Origin: Gammaproteobacteria bacterium
Lineage (GTDB): Bacteria; Pseudomonadota; Gammaproteobacteria; UBA1113
Assembly (NCBI GenBank): GCA_019752835.1
Contig: JAIELR010000074.1
Coordinates: forward strand, 1-6,298
Reading direction: 5' to 3'
Length of the DNA stretch: 6,298 nucleotides
Below the pieces are notes generated by a model. That model saw nothing but the letters and a program-made list of their open reading frames with translations. It made no database searches and was not told the DNA's origin. The translations under genes and the position numbers were made by a program. Below, in pieces: positions 1 to 5,926 of the stretch (positions are counted from its first letter, which is position 1; every line of letters starts with the position of its first letter).

Positions 1-18
1 CTTGCGTACGGAATGACG
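1..18. repeat. Edge fragment of a possible short palindromic repeat
   Basis: Read on the minus strand this begins with GTCATTCC and contains the small palindrome CGTACG. GTCATTCC is a common opening of short dispersed extragenic palindromes in bacteria. The element, if it is one, is cut by the window edge, so its second arm cannot be seen. A T-rich run follows on the plus strand at about 21-30, so it could also be the end of a rightward terminator stem for a gene lying to the left. The call rests on resemblance only. Confidence 0.22.
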
Positions 19-92
19 CATTTATTTTTTCACAATTGCAAATGTCAAGCAAAACTTAGGGCTACTTGATAGCTTTAATACGGGCTACACAG

Positions 93-137
93 TTTAAAAA
101 ATACCAGGGGATCCTTCAGCGCTGCGCTTCATCCTGG
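93..137 (-). terminator. Rho-independent terminator after the glycosyltransferase gene
   Basis: In the leftward transcript a hairpin begins at the base right after the TAG stop codon (138-140). The outer stem is CCAGG (137-133) pairing with CCTGG (108-104). A short inner stem AGCG/CGCT closes on a 3-nt loop, and the GGAT/ATCC bases between them pair imperfectly. The stem is followed by TATTTTTT (103-96), the U-tract expected of an intrinsic terminator. The stem sequence, with GGATCC and an AGCGC core, also looks like a dispersed extragenic palindrome, so this terminator may have been recruited from a repeat. It would close the DUF4124-rlmJ-asnB-glycosyltransferase transcript. The asymmetric bulge lowers certainty about its strength. 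Confidence 0.72.
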
Positions 138-1262
138 CTATAAATAAGCTTGCTGGTAAAGTGCAACAGTTTCTGCGATTACTTTTTCCGTTGAAAATTC
201 CGCAATTATTCGCTCTCTTCCATACTTACCCATTTCATTTCTCAATGCTGGATTGGTGATCAAGGCAAGTAGTCGTTCAGCGAGCAATGTCGAGTCTTTA
301 ACAGGAACTAGATAACCATTTAACCCATCAATAACAACTTCCCGACAACCTGGGGCGTCGGTAGTGACAATGGGTTTTCCGCACGATGCTGCTTCCAACA
401 GGGCTTTGGGAATACCTTCGCGATAAGAAGGCAAACAAACAATATGAGCTTTCTGAAAAATATCTACCATGTTTTTTTGCCAACCCCAGTCCTCAATAAC
501 TCCTTCCGTAACCCATGTATCTAGCTGTTTTTGGGTGACTGTTGCAGGATTCTGTGGGTCTATCTCACCCACCAGTGCAAAGCGTGCATTTACACCTTTT
601 GAACGCAGTTGTCGTGCTGCGTCAACAAACTCTTGCACACCTTTATCCCACAATAAGCGTGCGGGCAAAATCACAATCGGTTTTCCTTCTGGCTCAGGAG
701 CCATGGGATAATCAGTTGGATCAACGCCCGAACCTTTAACAATAAAAGCCTCTTGCTTTTGAATTAATCCTTGTTGCTCAAAAAAGTACTTATCATCAGG
801 ATTTTGAAAAATAAGAAAACTGTGGGGACGATCTAAGGCCCATCGATAAAGCTTTAATACTAGAATTTTAAGTAATTTTGCTTTTTTGCTGGAGTTCGTA
901 AAAACATACCCTAGCCCTGTCGGCGTATTCACCACCAACGGTTTGGGAATGAATTTAGCCGCAAAATTACCCCAAATAATGGTTTTTATTCCAAAGTGAT
1001 GAATAATATCAGGATTAATTTTTTTATAGGCTTGATAAAAAGACCAGGTTAATTTAAGTTCTTTCCAGGGATTTAGGCTACCGCGGTGAAGGGGAATCGC
1101 ATAAAATTGAAAACCATCAACGATTGTTTGGTTTCTTTCCATACTAGGTGGGCATGCTATGCATACTTCATAACCTAGTTCTTGCAGCCCTTTTGCTAAT
1201 CCATACCGAGGAGATGAAAAAAAATGGGCATTATTCGAAACAATTAAAATTTTAGCCTTCAT
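138..1262 (-). CDS. Glycosyltransferase family 4 (GT-B fold), surface glycan type
   Basis: This 374-residue protein should transfer a sugar from an activated donor to a lipid-linked or glycan acceptor on the cytoplasmic face of the membrane. The N-terminal Rossmann half opens with ILIVSNNAHFF (5-15). A middle stretch (HHFGIKTIIWGNFAAK, 88-103, then NTPTGLGYVFT, 112-122) resembles the PglA-like branch of GT4 enzymes. The nucleotide-sugar-binding half has LPARLLWDKGVQEF (199-212), the E-x7-E motif in EGIPKALLE (282-290), and a GCREVV...GLNGYLV stretch (305-319). The length is normal for the family and there is no signal peptide. Its ATG lies inside the end of the upstream asnB gene (11-nt overlap), with an AGGGG ribosome-binding site, so translation is probably coupled. 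Donor and acceptor cannot be deduced. The asnB neighbour suggests O-antigen, capsule or similar glycan assembly. Confidence 0.9.
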   Translation of the reverse strand: MKAKILIVSNNAHFFSSPRYGLAKGLQELGYEVCIACPPSMERNQTIVDGFQFYAIPLHRGSLNPWKELKLTWSFYQAYKKINPDIIHHFGIKTIIWGNFAAKFIPKPLVVNTPTGLGYVFTNSSKKAKLLKILVLKLYRWALDRPHSFLIFQNPDDKYFFEQQGLIQKQEAFIVKGSGVDPTDYPMAPEPEGKPIVILPARLLWDKGVQEFVDAARQLRSKGVNARFALVGEIDPQNPATVTQKQLDTWVTEGVIEDWGWQKNMVDIFQKAHIVCLPSYREGIPKALLEAASCGKPIVTTDAPGCREVVIDGLNGYLVPVKDSTLLAERLLALITNPALRNEMGKYGRERIIAEFSTEKVIAETVALYQQAYL

Positions 1263-3189
1263 TCTGTAACCACCCCTGAAACATTAGCACATTCCACAAT
1301 AAGTGTTGTCTATTTCGCTTGCCTGATAAATGTTCCTGCCATTTTTTAGCAATAGGCTCAGCGCGCAAAAAGCCCTGTCTTTCAATGAGCGATTTATCAA
1401 GGAGACTTTCAGCCCAATCGCGCAATGGCCCTCGTAGCCAGCTATCAAGCGGCACACCAAAGCCCATTTTAGGTCGTTCAAATAATGATTGAGAAACATG
1501 CTTCATCAAAATTTTTCGCAATAACCATTTTGTTTCTTTTTGTCGGATCTTCATTTGCATCGGTAATTGCCACATAAATTCTATTAAATGATGATCAAGG
1601 TAAGGTGCTCGTGTTTCCAGGCTAACAGCCATTCCTGCACGGTCTACTTTTACCATAATATCATCTGGTAAATAAGAGATAGTATCTGTTAACATCATGC
1701 GTTCAACAATACTTCCTTCATTGAATTGTTCAATAAATGCAAGTGATGGATGCGCAATTGATTCGGAACTATCTCGATGGATAACAACTGTATCGGCATC
1801 GTACCATTGAGAAACAAGGAGGTTATACAACATTAGTGGTGATTTTGCACCTAATACTGCAGCGAGCTTATGCAATTTGTCGCCTATCATAGGATAAGGG
1901 GTAAATCGCAATAATTTATCCCAATATTTGGGTGGTAAGGATAATAATAATTTTTGTGCAATTTGCCGCAGGGGATAGGGTAATAACGATATTTTTTTCC
2001 AAAGTTGCTGTGTTATCAAATAACGATTATACCCACCAAATACTTCATCGCCACCATCACCCGATAGCGCAACAGTCACCGATTTTCTTGTTAACTGCGA
2101 TACAAGAAAGGTGGGAATTGCAGAAGAGTCTCCAAAAGGTTCATCATAAATTTCAGGCAAGTGGGGAATCAATGTTAGCGCATGCGCAGAGTCAACGTAC
2201 AGCTCAGTGTGGTCGGTACCCAAATGCTGAGCAATAGCTTTCGCATATTGGGCTTCATTATAGCTTTTTTCATTAAATCCAATGGTAAATGTTTTAATCG
2301 GGCGAGTGCTGTTTGCCTGCATTAATGCGGTGATCAGCGATGAATCAATACCACCTGACAACAGCGCGCCAATGGGGACATCCGATATCATTCGGTCTTT
2401 CACAATGCCATGAAGCATGGTATCAACCTGCTGTATTGCCTCATCATCGGATAACGTTAATAAATTGCTTATGCCTGTACGAGCCACATCAAAAGCCGAC
2501 CAATAGGTTTTTAGGGGCGGCAATGAGTTAGCAGATATGGATGCATCGAAACTAATATAATTCCCTGGCGTTAACTTATAAATATTTTTATAAATGCTAT
2601 AAGGCGCAGAAATATAGCCATATTGCAGTAATAGCGAAAGACTTTGCGTCGCGATTTCATTTTGAAAGTTTGGAAACGCTCGAATGGCTTTCAACTCAGA
2701 TGCAAAAACTAATGTTCCATTTATATGACCATAATAAAGGGGTTTTTCGCCAATTCTGTCTCGTGCCAAATGTAAAATTTTTTCTTTTTTATCCCATAAA
2801 GCAAATGCAAACATGCCCGTCATTAATTTTAAAGCCGATTCTAAGCCACTCGAAGCAATCAGTGTCAGAATAACTTCGGTATCAGAATGTCCTTTGAACG
2901 TGTGGCCTTCAGCAATAAGATTTTTTTGTAAATCAAGATAATTATAAATCTCGCCATTATATACAATAACATAGCGACCACAAGCAGAATGCATGGGTTG
3001 ATGACCGTAAACGGTCAAGTCAATGATAGCCAATCTGCGTTGCCCCAAAGCAATACCATCTTCTTCGTTTAGCCAGATATCACCATCATCCGGGCCACGA
3101 TGGATCAATTTTTGCGTCATATCTAAAAGAATGCGGCGCGGTTCATTTCCTCGATGTTTTGTATCTAAAAATCCTGCGATTCCACACAT
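1252..3189 (-). CDS. asnB: Asparagine synthase (glutamine-hydrolysing), AsnB-type amidotransferase
   Basis: The 645-residue enzyme hydrolyses glutamine and channels ammonia to an ATP-activated carboxylate: aspartate to asparagine in the classical case, or a sugar carboxylate in polysaccharide-linked homologues. The N-terminal class II glutaminase domain (about 2-200) starts with the nucleophile Cys2 in MCGIAGF and has RGPDDG (31-36) and YNGEIYN (77-83). The synthetase domain has the ATP pyrophosphatase loop SGGIDSS (278-284), YDEPFGDSSAIPT (348-360), LSGDGGDEVFGGYNRY (375-390), VKVDRAGM and SLETRAPYLDH (513-533), and RPKMGFGVPL (572-581). All catalytic motifs look intact and the length is normal for the bacterial AsnB group. 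The start is fixed because Cys2 must become N-terminal. It sits 9 nt after rlmJ and overlaps the glycosyltransferase. That pairing favours a role in amidating a surface glycan over free asparagine supply, but this is inference. The gene symbol denotes the family. Confidence 0.92.
   Translation of the reverse strand: MCGIAGFLDTKHRGNEPRRILLDMTQKLIHRGPDDGDIWLNEEDGIALGQRRLAIIDLTVYGHQPMHSACGRYVIVYNGEIYNYLDLQKNLIAEGHTFKGHSDTEVILTLIASSGLESALKLMTGMFAFALWDKKEKILHLARDRIGEKPLYYGHINGTLVFASELKAIRAFPNFQNEIATQSLSLLLQYGYISAPYSIYKNIYKLTPGNYISFDASISANSLPPLKTYWSAFDVARTGISNLLTLSDDEAIQQVDTMLHGIVKDRMISDVPIGALLSGGIDSSLITALMQANSTRPIKTFTIGFNEKSYNEAQYAKAIAQHLGTDHTELYVDSAHALTLIPHLPEIYDEPFGDSSAIPTFLVSQLTRKSVTVALSGDGGDEVFGGYNRYLITQQLWKKISLLPYPLRQIAQKLLLSLPPKYWDKLLRFTPYPMIGDKLHKLAAVLGAKSPLMLYNLLVSQWYDADTVVIHRDSSESIAHPSLAFIEQFNEGSIVERMMLTDTISYLPDDIMVKVDRAGMAVSLETRAPYLDHHLIEFMWQLPMQMKIRQKETKWLLRKILMKHVSQSLFERPKMGFGVPLDSWLRGPLRDWAESLLDKSLIERQGFLRAEPIAKKWQEHLSGKRNRQHLLWNVLMFQGWLQNEG
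1270..1277 (-). promoter_or_regulatory. Ribosome-binding site of the glycosyltransferase, inside asnB
   Basis: AGGGGTGG on the minus strand lies 7 nt upstream of the ATG at 1262, with AGGGG as the likely anti-16S match at a rather long 10-nt spacing. It sits within the last codons of asnB. Together with the 11-nt gene overlap, this supports translational coupling and fixes the start. Confidence 0.55.
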
Positions 3190-3194
3190 GAAAT

Positions 3195-3201
3195 TCCCTT
3201 A
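3195..3201 (-). promoter_or_regulatory. Ribosome-binding site of asnB fused to the rlmJ stop codon
   Basis: The minus strand reads TAAGGGA. The TAA is the rlmJ stop and AAGGGA is a good Shine-Dalgarno match 5 nt before the asnB ATG. Ribosomes ending rlmJ are thus placed directly on the asnB start site, which points to one polycistronic message. Confidence 0.7.
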
Positions 3202-4038
3202 TAAAAAATGACAAACACTTCTTGCCTGCTGATCAAGCGCAAATTGTTTTGTGAGCCAGGGCAGGGCACTGTCAATACGCTGATCCAATTCCCACGGCGG
3301 GTTAATAATCACCATACCACAACCATTGAGCTTATGGGCATCATTATCATTTCGACGTAATAATTCAATATTCAATAATTTGCCGGGCGCAAGATTCTGT
3401 AAGGCTTTATGAAACGCATCAATAGGGGGTCTATGCTTGATAGGATACCAAATGGCATAAACACCTTGTGAAAAACGATGTAATGCTACTTCAAGTGCTT
3501 GGGCGATTTGGTCAAACTCATTGACGACTTCAAAGGCGGGGTCAATAAAGATGAGCCCACGTTTTTCTTTCAACGGCAAAAAAGCCTTCATGGCAAGGTA
3601 GGCATCCTGTTCATGAATAGCAATTTGTTTGTCATGAAATTGATGCAAATTATATTTTAACTCCTGACAAATTTTCGGATGACTGTCGCAAGAAATCAAG
3701 CGATCATGTTCGCGTAAATAATGTTGAATAATGTAGGGGGAGCCTGGATAGTAGTCTAATTCTGCAGGAGAATCCTGGCATTGTTTGGTAAAATCGAGAT
3801 AGCTTTTCAAGGCTTCCGGTGGATGTTTTTCATTGATAAGCCGAACTATGCCCTCTTGATATTCCAGCGTTTTTTGTGATTTTTCAGCACGCAAATCATA
3901 AAAACCACTACCACCATGGGTATCGAGCACACCAAATGGCGTCAGTTTTTGCTGTAGTTTTTCTAAGAGTAAAACTAAAATCCAGTGTTTAAATACGTCA
4001 GAAAAGCCACCGGCGTGAAAGGCATGTTGATAGTTCAT
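3199..4038 (-). CDS. rlmJ: 23S rRNA (adenine-2030-N6)-methyltransferase RlmJ
   Basis: RlmJ methylates N6 of A2030 in 23S rRNA using S-adenosylmethionine, acting on rRNA in the cytoplasm. The protein is 279 residues against about 280 in E. coli. It opens with the family signature NYQHAFHAGGFSDVFKH (2-18), carrying the equivalents of E. coli Tyr4, His6 and Lys18. Next come the SAM-binding LDTHGGSGFYDL (38-49), YPGSP (97-101), the motif IV region LIFIDPAFE (162-170), and the conserved INPPW (245-249) near the C-terminus. Motif IV reads DPAF where the family normally has DPPY or DPPF; the catalytic Asp166 is kept but the second proline is Ala168, encoded GCC. It starts 9 nt after the DUF4124 gene without a clear Shine-Dalgarno sequence, so it may depend on coupling, and it ends on the asnB ribosome-binding site. 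Identification is firm; full activity is not certain because of the motif change. Confidence 0.95.
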   Translation of the reverse strand: MNYQHAFHAGGFSDVFKHWILVLLLEKLQQKLTPFGVLDTHGGSGFYDLRAEKSQKTLEYQEGIVRLINEKHPPEALKSYLDFTKQCQDSPAELDYYPGSPYIIQHYLREHDRLISCDSHPKICQELKYNLHQFHDKQIAIHEQDAYLAMKAFLPLKEKRGLIFIDPAFEVVNEFDQIAQALEVALHRFSQGVYAIWYPIKHRPPIDAFHKALQNLAPGKLLNIELLRRNDNDAHKLNGCGMVIINPPWELDQRIDSALPWLTKQFALDQQARSVCHFL

Positions 4039-4047
4039 GGAGAGTGT

Positions 4048-4491
4048 TTATCCCGGACAATTAAGCTTCATGTTTTGTTGTATCTGTTGGATCTGTGTTT
4101 GTCTTTCTTGCTCGCTAAAATAATGATACTGACCCGAAGGGGTAACGGTATAGACCCGTCGGCCAGTTACTTGCAGCGTGCTCAAATTATTTTTTGCTTG
4201 AGCACAGTAAGCGGCCGTTTGTTTTTGTGCGGCTGCCGCTTGTTCTGTTTCTGCGGCACTGGGCGCAGATGAGCTTGATGATGGTGCACTATTTTCCGAG
4301 GAAATTTGTGGTTGAGGAACATTACTGGTGACTGGGGTGGGTTTGGTTATATTCACCACTTGTGCATCTTGATTACTGGGCGAGTCGGAATAATGGACGA
4401 CGCCATTGGCGTCTGTCCATCGATAAACTGCATCAGCGAGTGCAATGCAGGTAAAGAGACTCAATAGTGCAATAATAAGCGTTTTTTTCAT
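4048..4491 (-). CDS. Secreted DUF4124 domain protein
   Basis: This is a 147-residue envelope protein of unknown function. It has a clear signal peptide: Lys2-Lys3, a hydrophobic core at about 4-16, and a cleavage site near ALA-D (17-20) or ADA-V (19-22). The DUF4124 core VYRWTDANGVVHYSDSP (22-38) follows at once. Residues 53-95 form a Ser/Ala/Pro/Gln-rich linker that is probably disordered. The C-terminal part (96-147) has two cysteines, Cys96 and Cys145, framing a Gln-rich helix; they could form a disulfide in the periplasm. The cysteine in the signal peptide is not in a lipobox. The frame stays open for 30 codons upstream into the palindromic repeat. I chose the internal ATG because it has an AAAGGGA ribosome-binding site and puts the signal peptide at the N-terminus. 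It is followed 9 nt later by rlmJ, with which it is probably co-transcribed. No function can be assigned. Confidence 0.86.
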   Translation of the reverse strand: MKKTLIIALLSLFTCIALADAVYRWTDANGVVHYSDSPSNQDAQVVNITKPTPVTSNVPQPQISSENSAPSSSSSAPSAAETEQAAAAQKQTAAYCAQAKNNLSTLQVTGRRVYTVTPSGQYHYFSEQERQTQIQQIQQNMKLNCPG

Positions 4492-4496
4492 GCTAT

Positions 4497-4503
4497 TCCC
4501 TTT
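4497..4503 (-). promoter_or_regulatory. Ribosome-binding site that sets the DUF4124 gene start
   Basis: AAAGGGA on the minus strand lies 5 nt before the ATG at 4491. It is the only good Shine-Dalgarno match in this frame, and the start it marks begins exactly at a signal peptide. This rules out the longer frame opening at 4581 inside the repeat. Confidence 0.72.
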
Positions 4504-4504
4504 A

Positions 4505-4538
4505 GCTCGGTATTGCGAGCGAAGCAAGTAGCCTGGAT
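4505..4538. repeat. Relic of a second type of extragenic palindrome
   Basis: The plus strand carries ATTGCGAGCGAAGCAA (4512-4527), which resembles the ATTGCGAGCGAAGC core of short dispersed palindromes seen in other bacterial genomes. A small stem GCTCG/CGAGC (4505-4509 with 4516-4520, 6-nt loop) is present just upstream of the DUF4124 ribosome-binding site. Only about half of an element can be recognised, and it runs into the double-hairpin repeat starting at 4537. The match is from memory of the motif and is tentative. Confidence 0.3.
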
Positions 4539-4600
4539 TGTAGGGGTCGGACCTCGTGTTGACCCGAAGACGGGCGGCCACGGGGGGCCGCCCCTACAAT
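4537..4600. repeat. Double-hairpin palindromic repeat, copy 1 (nrdB to DUF4124 gap)
   Basis: The outer inverted repeat is ATTGTAGGGG (4537-4546) and CCCCTACAAT (4591-4600), 10 bp perfect. Inside lie two 22-nt hairpins separated by 6 nt. The one at 4572-4593 is perfect, with an 8-bp stem GGGCGGCC/GGCCGCCC and an ACGGGG loop. The one at 4544-4565 is decayed, with GGGTC/GACCC intact and weaker pairs inside. The layout matches the copy at 5823-5888 base for base in spacing. It lies 17 nt after the nrdB stop, with no T-tract, so it is not an ordinary intrinsic terminator; it could still stabilise the nrdB mRNA end. It is probably a non-autonomous REP/MITE-like element. No transposase is present in the window. 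Confidence 0.85.
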
Positions 4601-4617
4601 TCGGACCACAGCGTTTT

Positions 4618-5790
4618 TCACTCTTCATCCCAATTCAATGTGCCGCCTGCTTGATATTCAATGACGCGGGTTTCAAAAAAGTTCTTTTCTTTTTTCAGAT
4701 CCATCATTTCACTCATCCACGGAAATGGATTTTCAGCGCCATGAAATTGCTCTGTCAAACCAATTTGGGCGCAGCGTCGATTGGCAATAAATTTGATGTA
4801 CTCATGGAACATCGCGGCATTCATGCCTAAAATGCCACGTGGCATGGTATCTATCGCGTATTGATATTCCATGGCGACGCCTTCGCGAATAATGCTAATG
4901 GCTTCTTCTTGAAATGCGGGTGTCCAAAGGGCTGGATTTTCCAGTTTGATTTGATTAATGACATCAATACCAAAATTCATGTGCATGGACTCATCACGCA
5001 AAATATATTGAAATTGTTCTGACGTTCCGGTCATTTTATTACGACGGCCCATAGACAGGATTTGCGCAAAACCAACGTAGAAAAAGATGCCTTCAAATAC
5101 CACATAGAATGCAATGAGATCACGTAATAAACGTTGATCGGCTTCAAGTGTGCCGGTTTGAAAGGTGGGATCGCCTAAGCTTTGCGTGTATTTTAAAGCC
5201 CATTCTGCTTTTTTCGCAACAGCTGGAATTTCACGATACATATTGAACACTTCCGCTTCATCAAGTCCCAAGCTTTCAATAATATATTGATAAGCATGGG
5301 TATGGAGCGCTTCTTCAAACGCTTGTCTCAGGAGATATTGGCGGCACTCAGGGTTCGTAATATGACGATAAACGGCTAATACCAGATTGTTGGCAACGAG
5401 CGAATCAGCTGTCGAGAAAAACCCTAAATTACGCATGATAATTAAACGTTCATCCGCGCTTAGTCCGTTGGGATCAAACCAGAGCGCGATATCGGCAGCC
5501 ATATTGATTTCATTGGGCATCCAATGATTTGCACAAGCGGATAAATATTTGTCCCAAGCCCATTTGTATTTAAAGGGAACCAGTTGATTCAAATCGGCAC
5601 GACAATTAATGATTTTTTTGTCGTCTACTTGAACGCGGGCTGCGCCCATCGCAAGAGTTTCAAGGCCGGTTGCACCACCACGATCGGCATGAGCAGGGTG
5701 GGACGCACGTTCTGCACCTGCGGCAGCATCTCCGCGCTCAGCGTGAGCAGGAGCGGCTGCGTGTTGTTTGTTTACTGTGTCGGTAGTCAT
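4618..5790 (-). CDS. nrdB: Ribonucleoside-diphosphate reductase class Ia, small (beta) subunit
   Basis: The 390-residue R2 protein holds the diiron-tyrosyl radical that drives reduction of ribonucleotides by NrdA in the cytoplasm. The metal ligands are all visible: Asp129 (FFSTADS), Glu160 and His163 (EEALHTHAY), Glu233 (VFEGIFF), and Glu267 and His270 (RDESMH). Tyr167 occupies the radical position, so this is a tyrosyl-radical enzyme and not a Phe-type class Ic protein. Tyr379 near the C-terminus ([15 protein letters not shown]) is placed to relay the radical to NrdA, and the last residues should bind it. Residues 15-41 form three 9-residue Ala/His/Arg repeats, an atypical and probably disordered extension before the fold begins near 60. 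The frame is open for 26 codons further upstream, but that part is repeat sequence; the ATG at 5790 has a TGGAGA ribosome-binding site. nrdA lies upstream, separated by 136 nt. Confidence 0.95.
   Translation of the reverse strand: MTTDTVNKQHAAAPAHAERGDAAAGAERASHPAHADRGGATGLETLAMGAARVQVDDKKIINCRADLNQLVPFKYKWAWDKYLSACANHWMPNEINMAADIALWFDPNGLSADERLIIMRNLGFFSTADSLVANNLVLAVYRHITNPECRQYLLRQAFEEALHTHAYQYIIESLGLDEAEVFNMYREIPAVAKKAEWALKYTQSLGDPTFQTGTLEADQRLLRDLIAFYVVFEGIFFYVGFAQILSMGRRNKMTGTSEQFQYILRDESMHMNFGIDVINQIKLENPALWTPAFQEEAISIIREGVAMEYQYAIDTMPRGILGMNAAMFHEYIKFIANRRCAQIGLTEQFHGAENPFPWMSEMMDLKKEKNFFETRVIEYQAGGTLNWDEE
5668..5748 (-). repeat. 27-bp tandem repeat, three degenerate copies, inside nrdB
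   Basis: The repeat encodes NrdB residues 15-41 as three 9-residue units of the pattern A-x-A-[E/D]-R-[G/A]. The cores are AHAERG (15-20), AGAERA (24-29) and AHADRG (33-38). Units are exactly in frame with no spacer. Units 1 and 3 are each preceded by proline and are clearly alike in DNA (shared CCTGCTCA); the middle unit is more diverged. Most base differences between units 1 and 3 fall at third codon positions. Confidence 0.8.
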
Positions 5791-5796
5791 GATAGA

Positions 5797-5802
5797 TCTC
5801 CA
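5797..5802 (-). promoter_or_regulatory. Ribosome-binding site that sets the nrdB start
   Basis: TGGAGA on the minus strand places GGAG 7 nt before the ATG at 5790. The longer frame, which opens at 5868, would be translated from inside the palindromic repeat and adds no NrdB-like sequence. Confidence 0.75.
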
Positions 5803-5822
5803 GATAGATTCGTTTTTGGAGT

Positions 5823-5888
5823 ATTTGTAGGGGCAGGCTTCCGTGCCTGCCCGTATATGGGCAACCACGGGGGGTTGCCCCTACAAAT
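5823..5888. repeat. Double-hairpin palindromic repeat, copy 2 (nrdA to nrdB gap)
   Basis: A 13-bp perfect outer inverted repeat, ATTTGTAGGGGCA (5823-5835) with TGCCCCTACAAAT (5876-5888), encloses two perfect 8-bp hairpins with 6-nt loops. These are GGGCAGGC/GCCTGCCC (5831-5838 with 5845-5852, loop TTCCGT) and GGGCAACC/GGTTGCCC (5859-5866 with 5873-5880, loop ACGGGG), joined by a 6-nt linker. Either the outer stem or the inner pair can form. It fills half of the nrdA-nrdB gap, 38 nt from the nrdA stop and 32 nt from the nrdB start, with no T-tract. It may protect or partly uncouple the two messages. The sequence is better preserved than copy 1, which suggests a younger insertion. Confidence 0.9.
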
Positions 5889-5926
5889 GCCTCTTTGTTG
5901 CAAAGGGAAAGGGGCTTTATGCATAA

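Noticed and set aside
20..48. Possible leftward promoter with an exact TTGACA (48-43)
   Set aside because: At 17-18 nt spacing the -10 candidates (ATAAAT or TAAATG) match the consensus at only three of six positions, and the gene it would serve lies outside the window.
59..88. Direct repeat GGGCTAC (59-65 and 82-88)
   Set aside because: Seven bases in a short stretch is within chance and it has no link to any other structure.
469..739. Two plus-strand open frames opposite the glycosyltransferase gene
   Set aside because: They are antisense shadows without a convincing ribosome-binding site or domain; the minus-strand frame carries the clear E-x7-E glycosyltransferase signature.
4447..4449. 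Lipoprotein reading of the DUF4124 protein from the cysteine in its signal peptide (residue 15)
   Set aside because: The preceding residues LFT do not form a lipobox (Gly, Ala or Ser is expected just before the Cys), and an ordinary AxA cleavage site follows a few residues later.
4537..4600. Rho-independent terminator after nrdB
   Set aside because: The stems are strong but no T-tract follows on either strand, and the same element occurs between nrdA and nrdB, which suits a repeat better than a dedicated terminator.
4537..5888. CRISPR array from the repeated GC-rich hairpins
   Set aside because: There are only two copies, more than 1.2 kb apart with a gene between them; no regular spacers and no cas genes.
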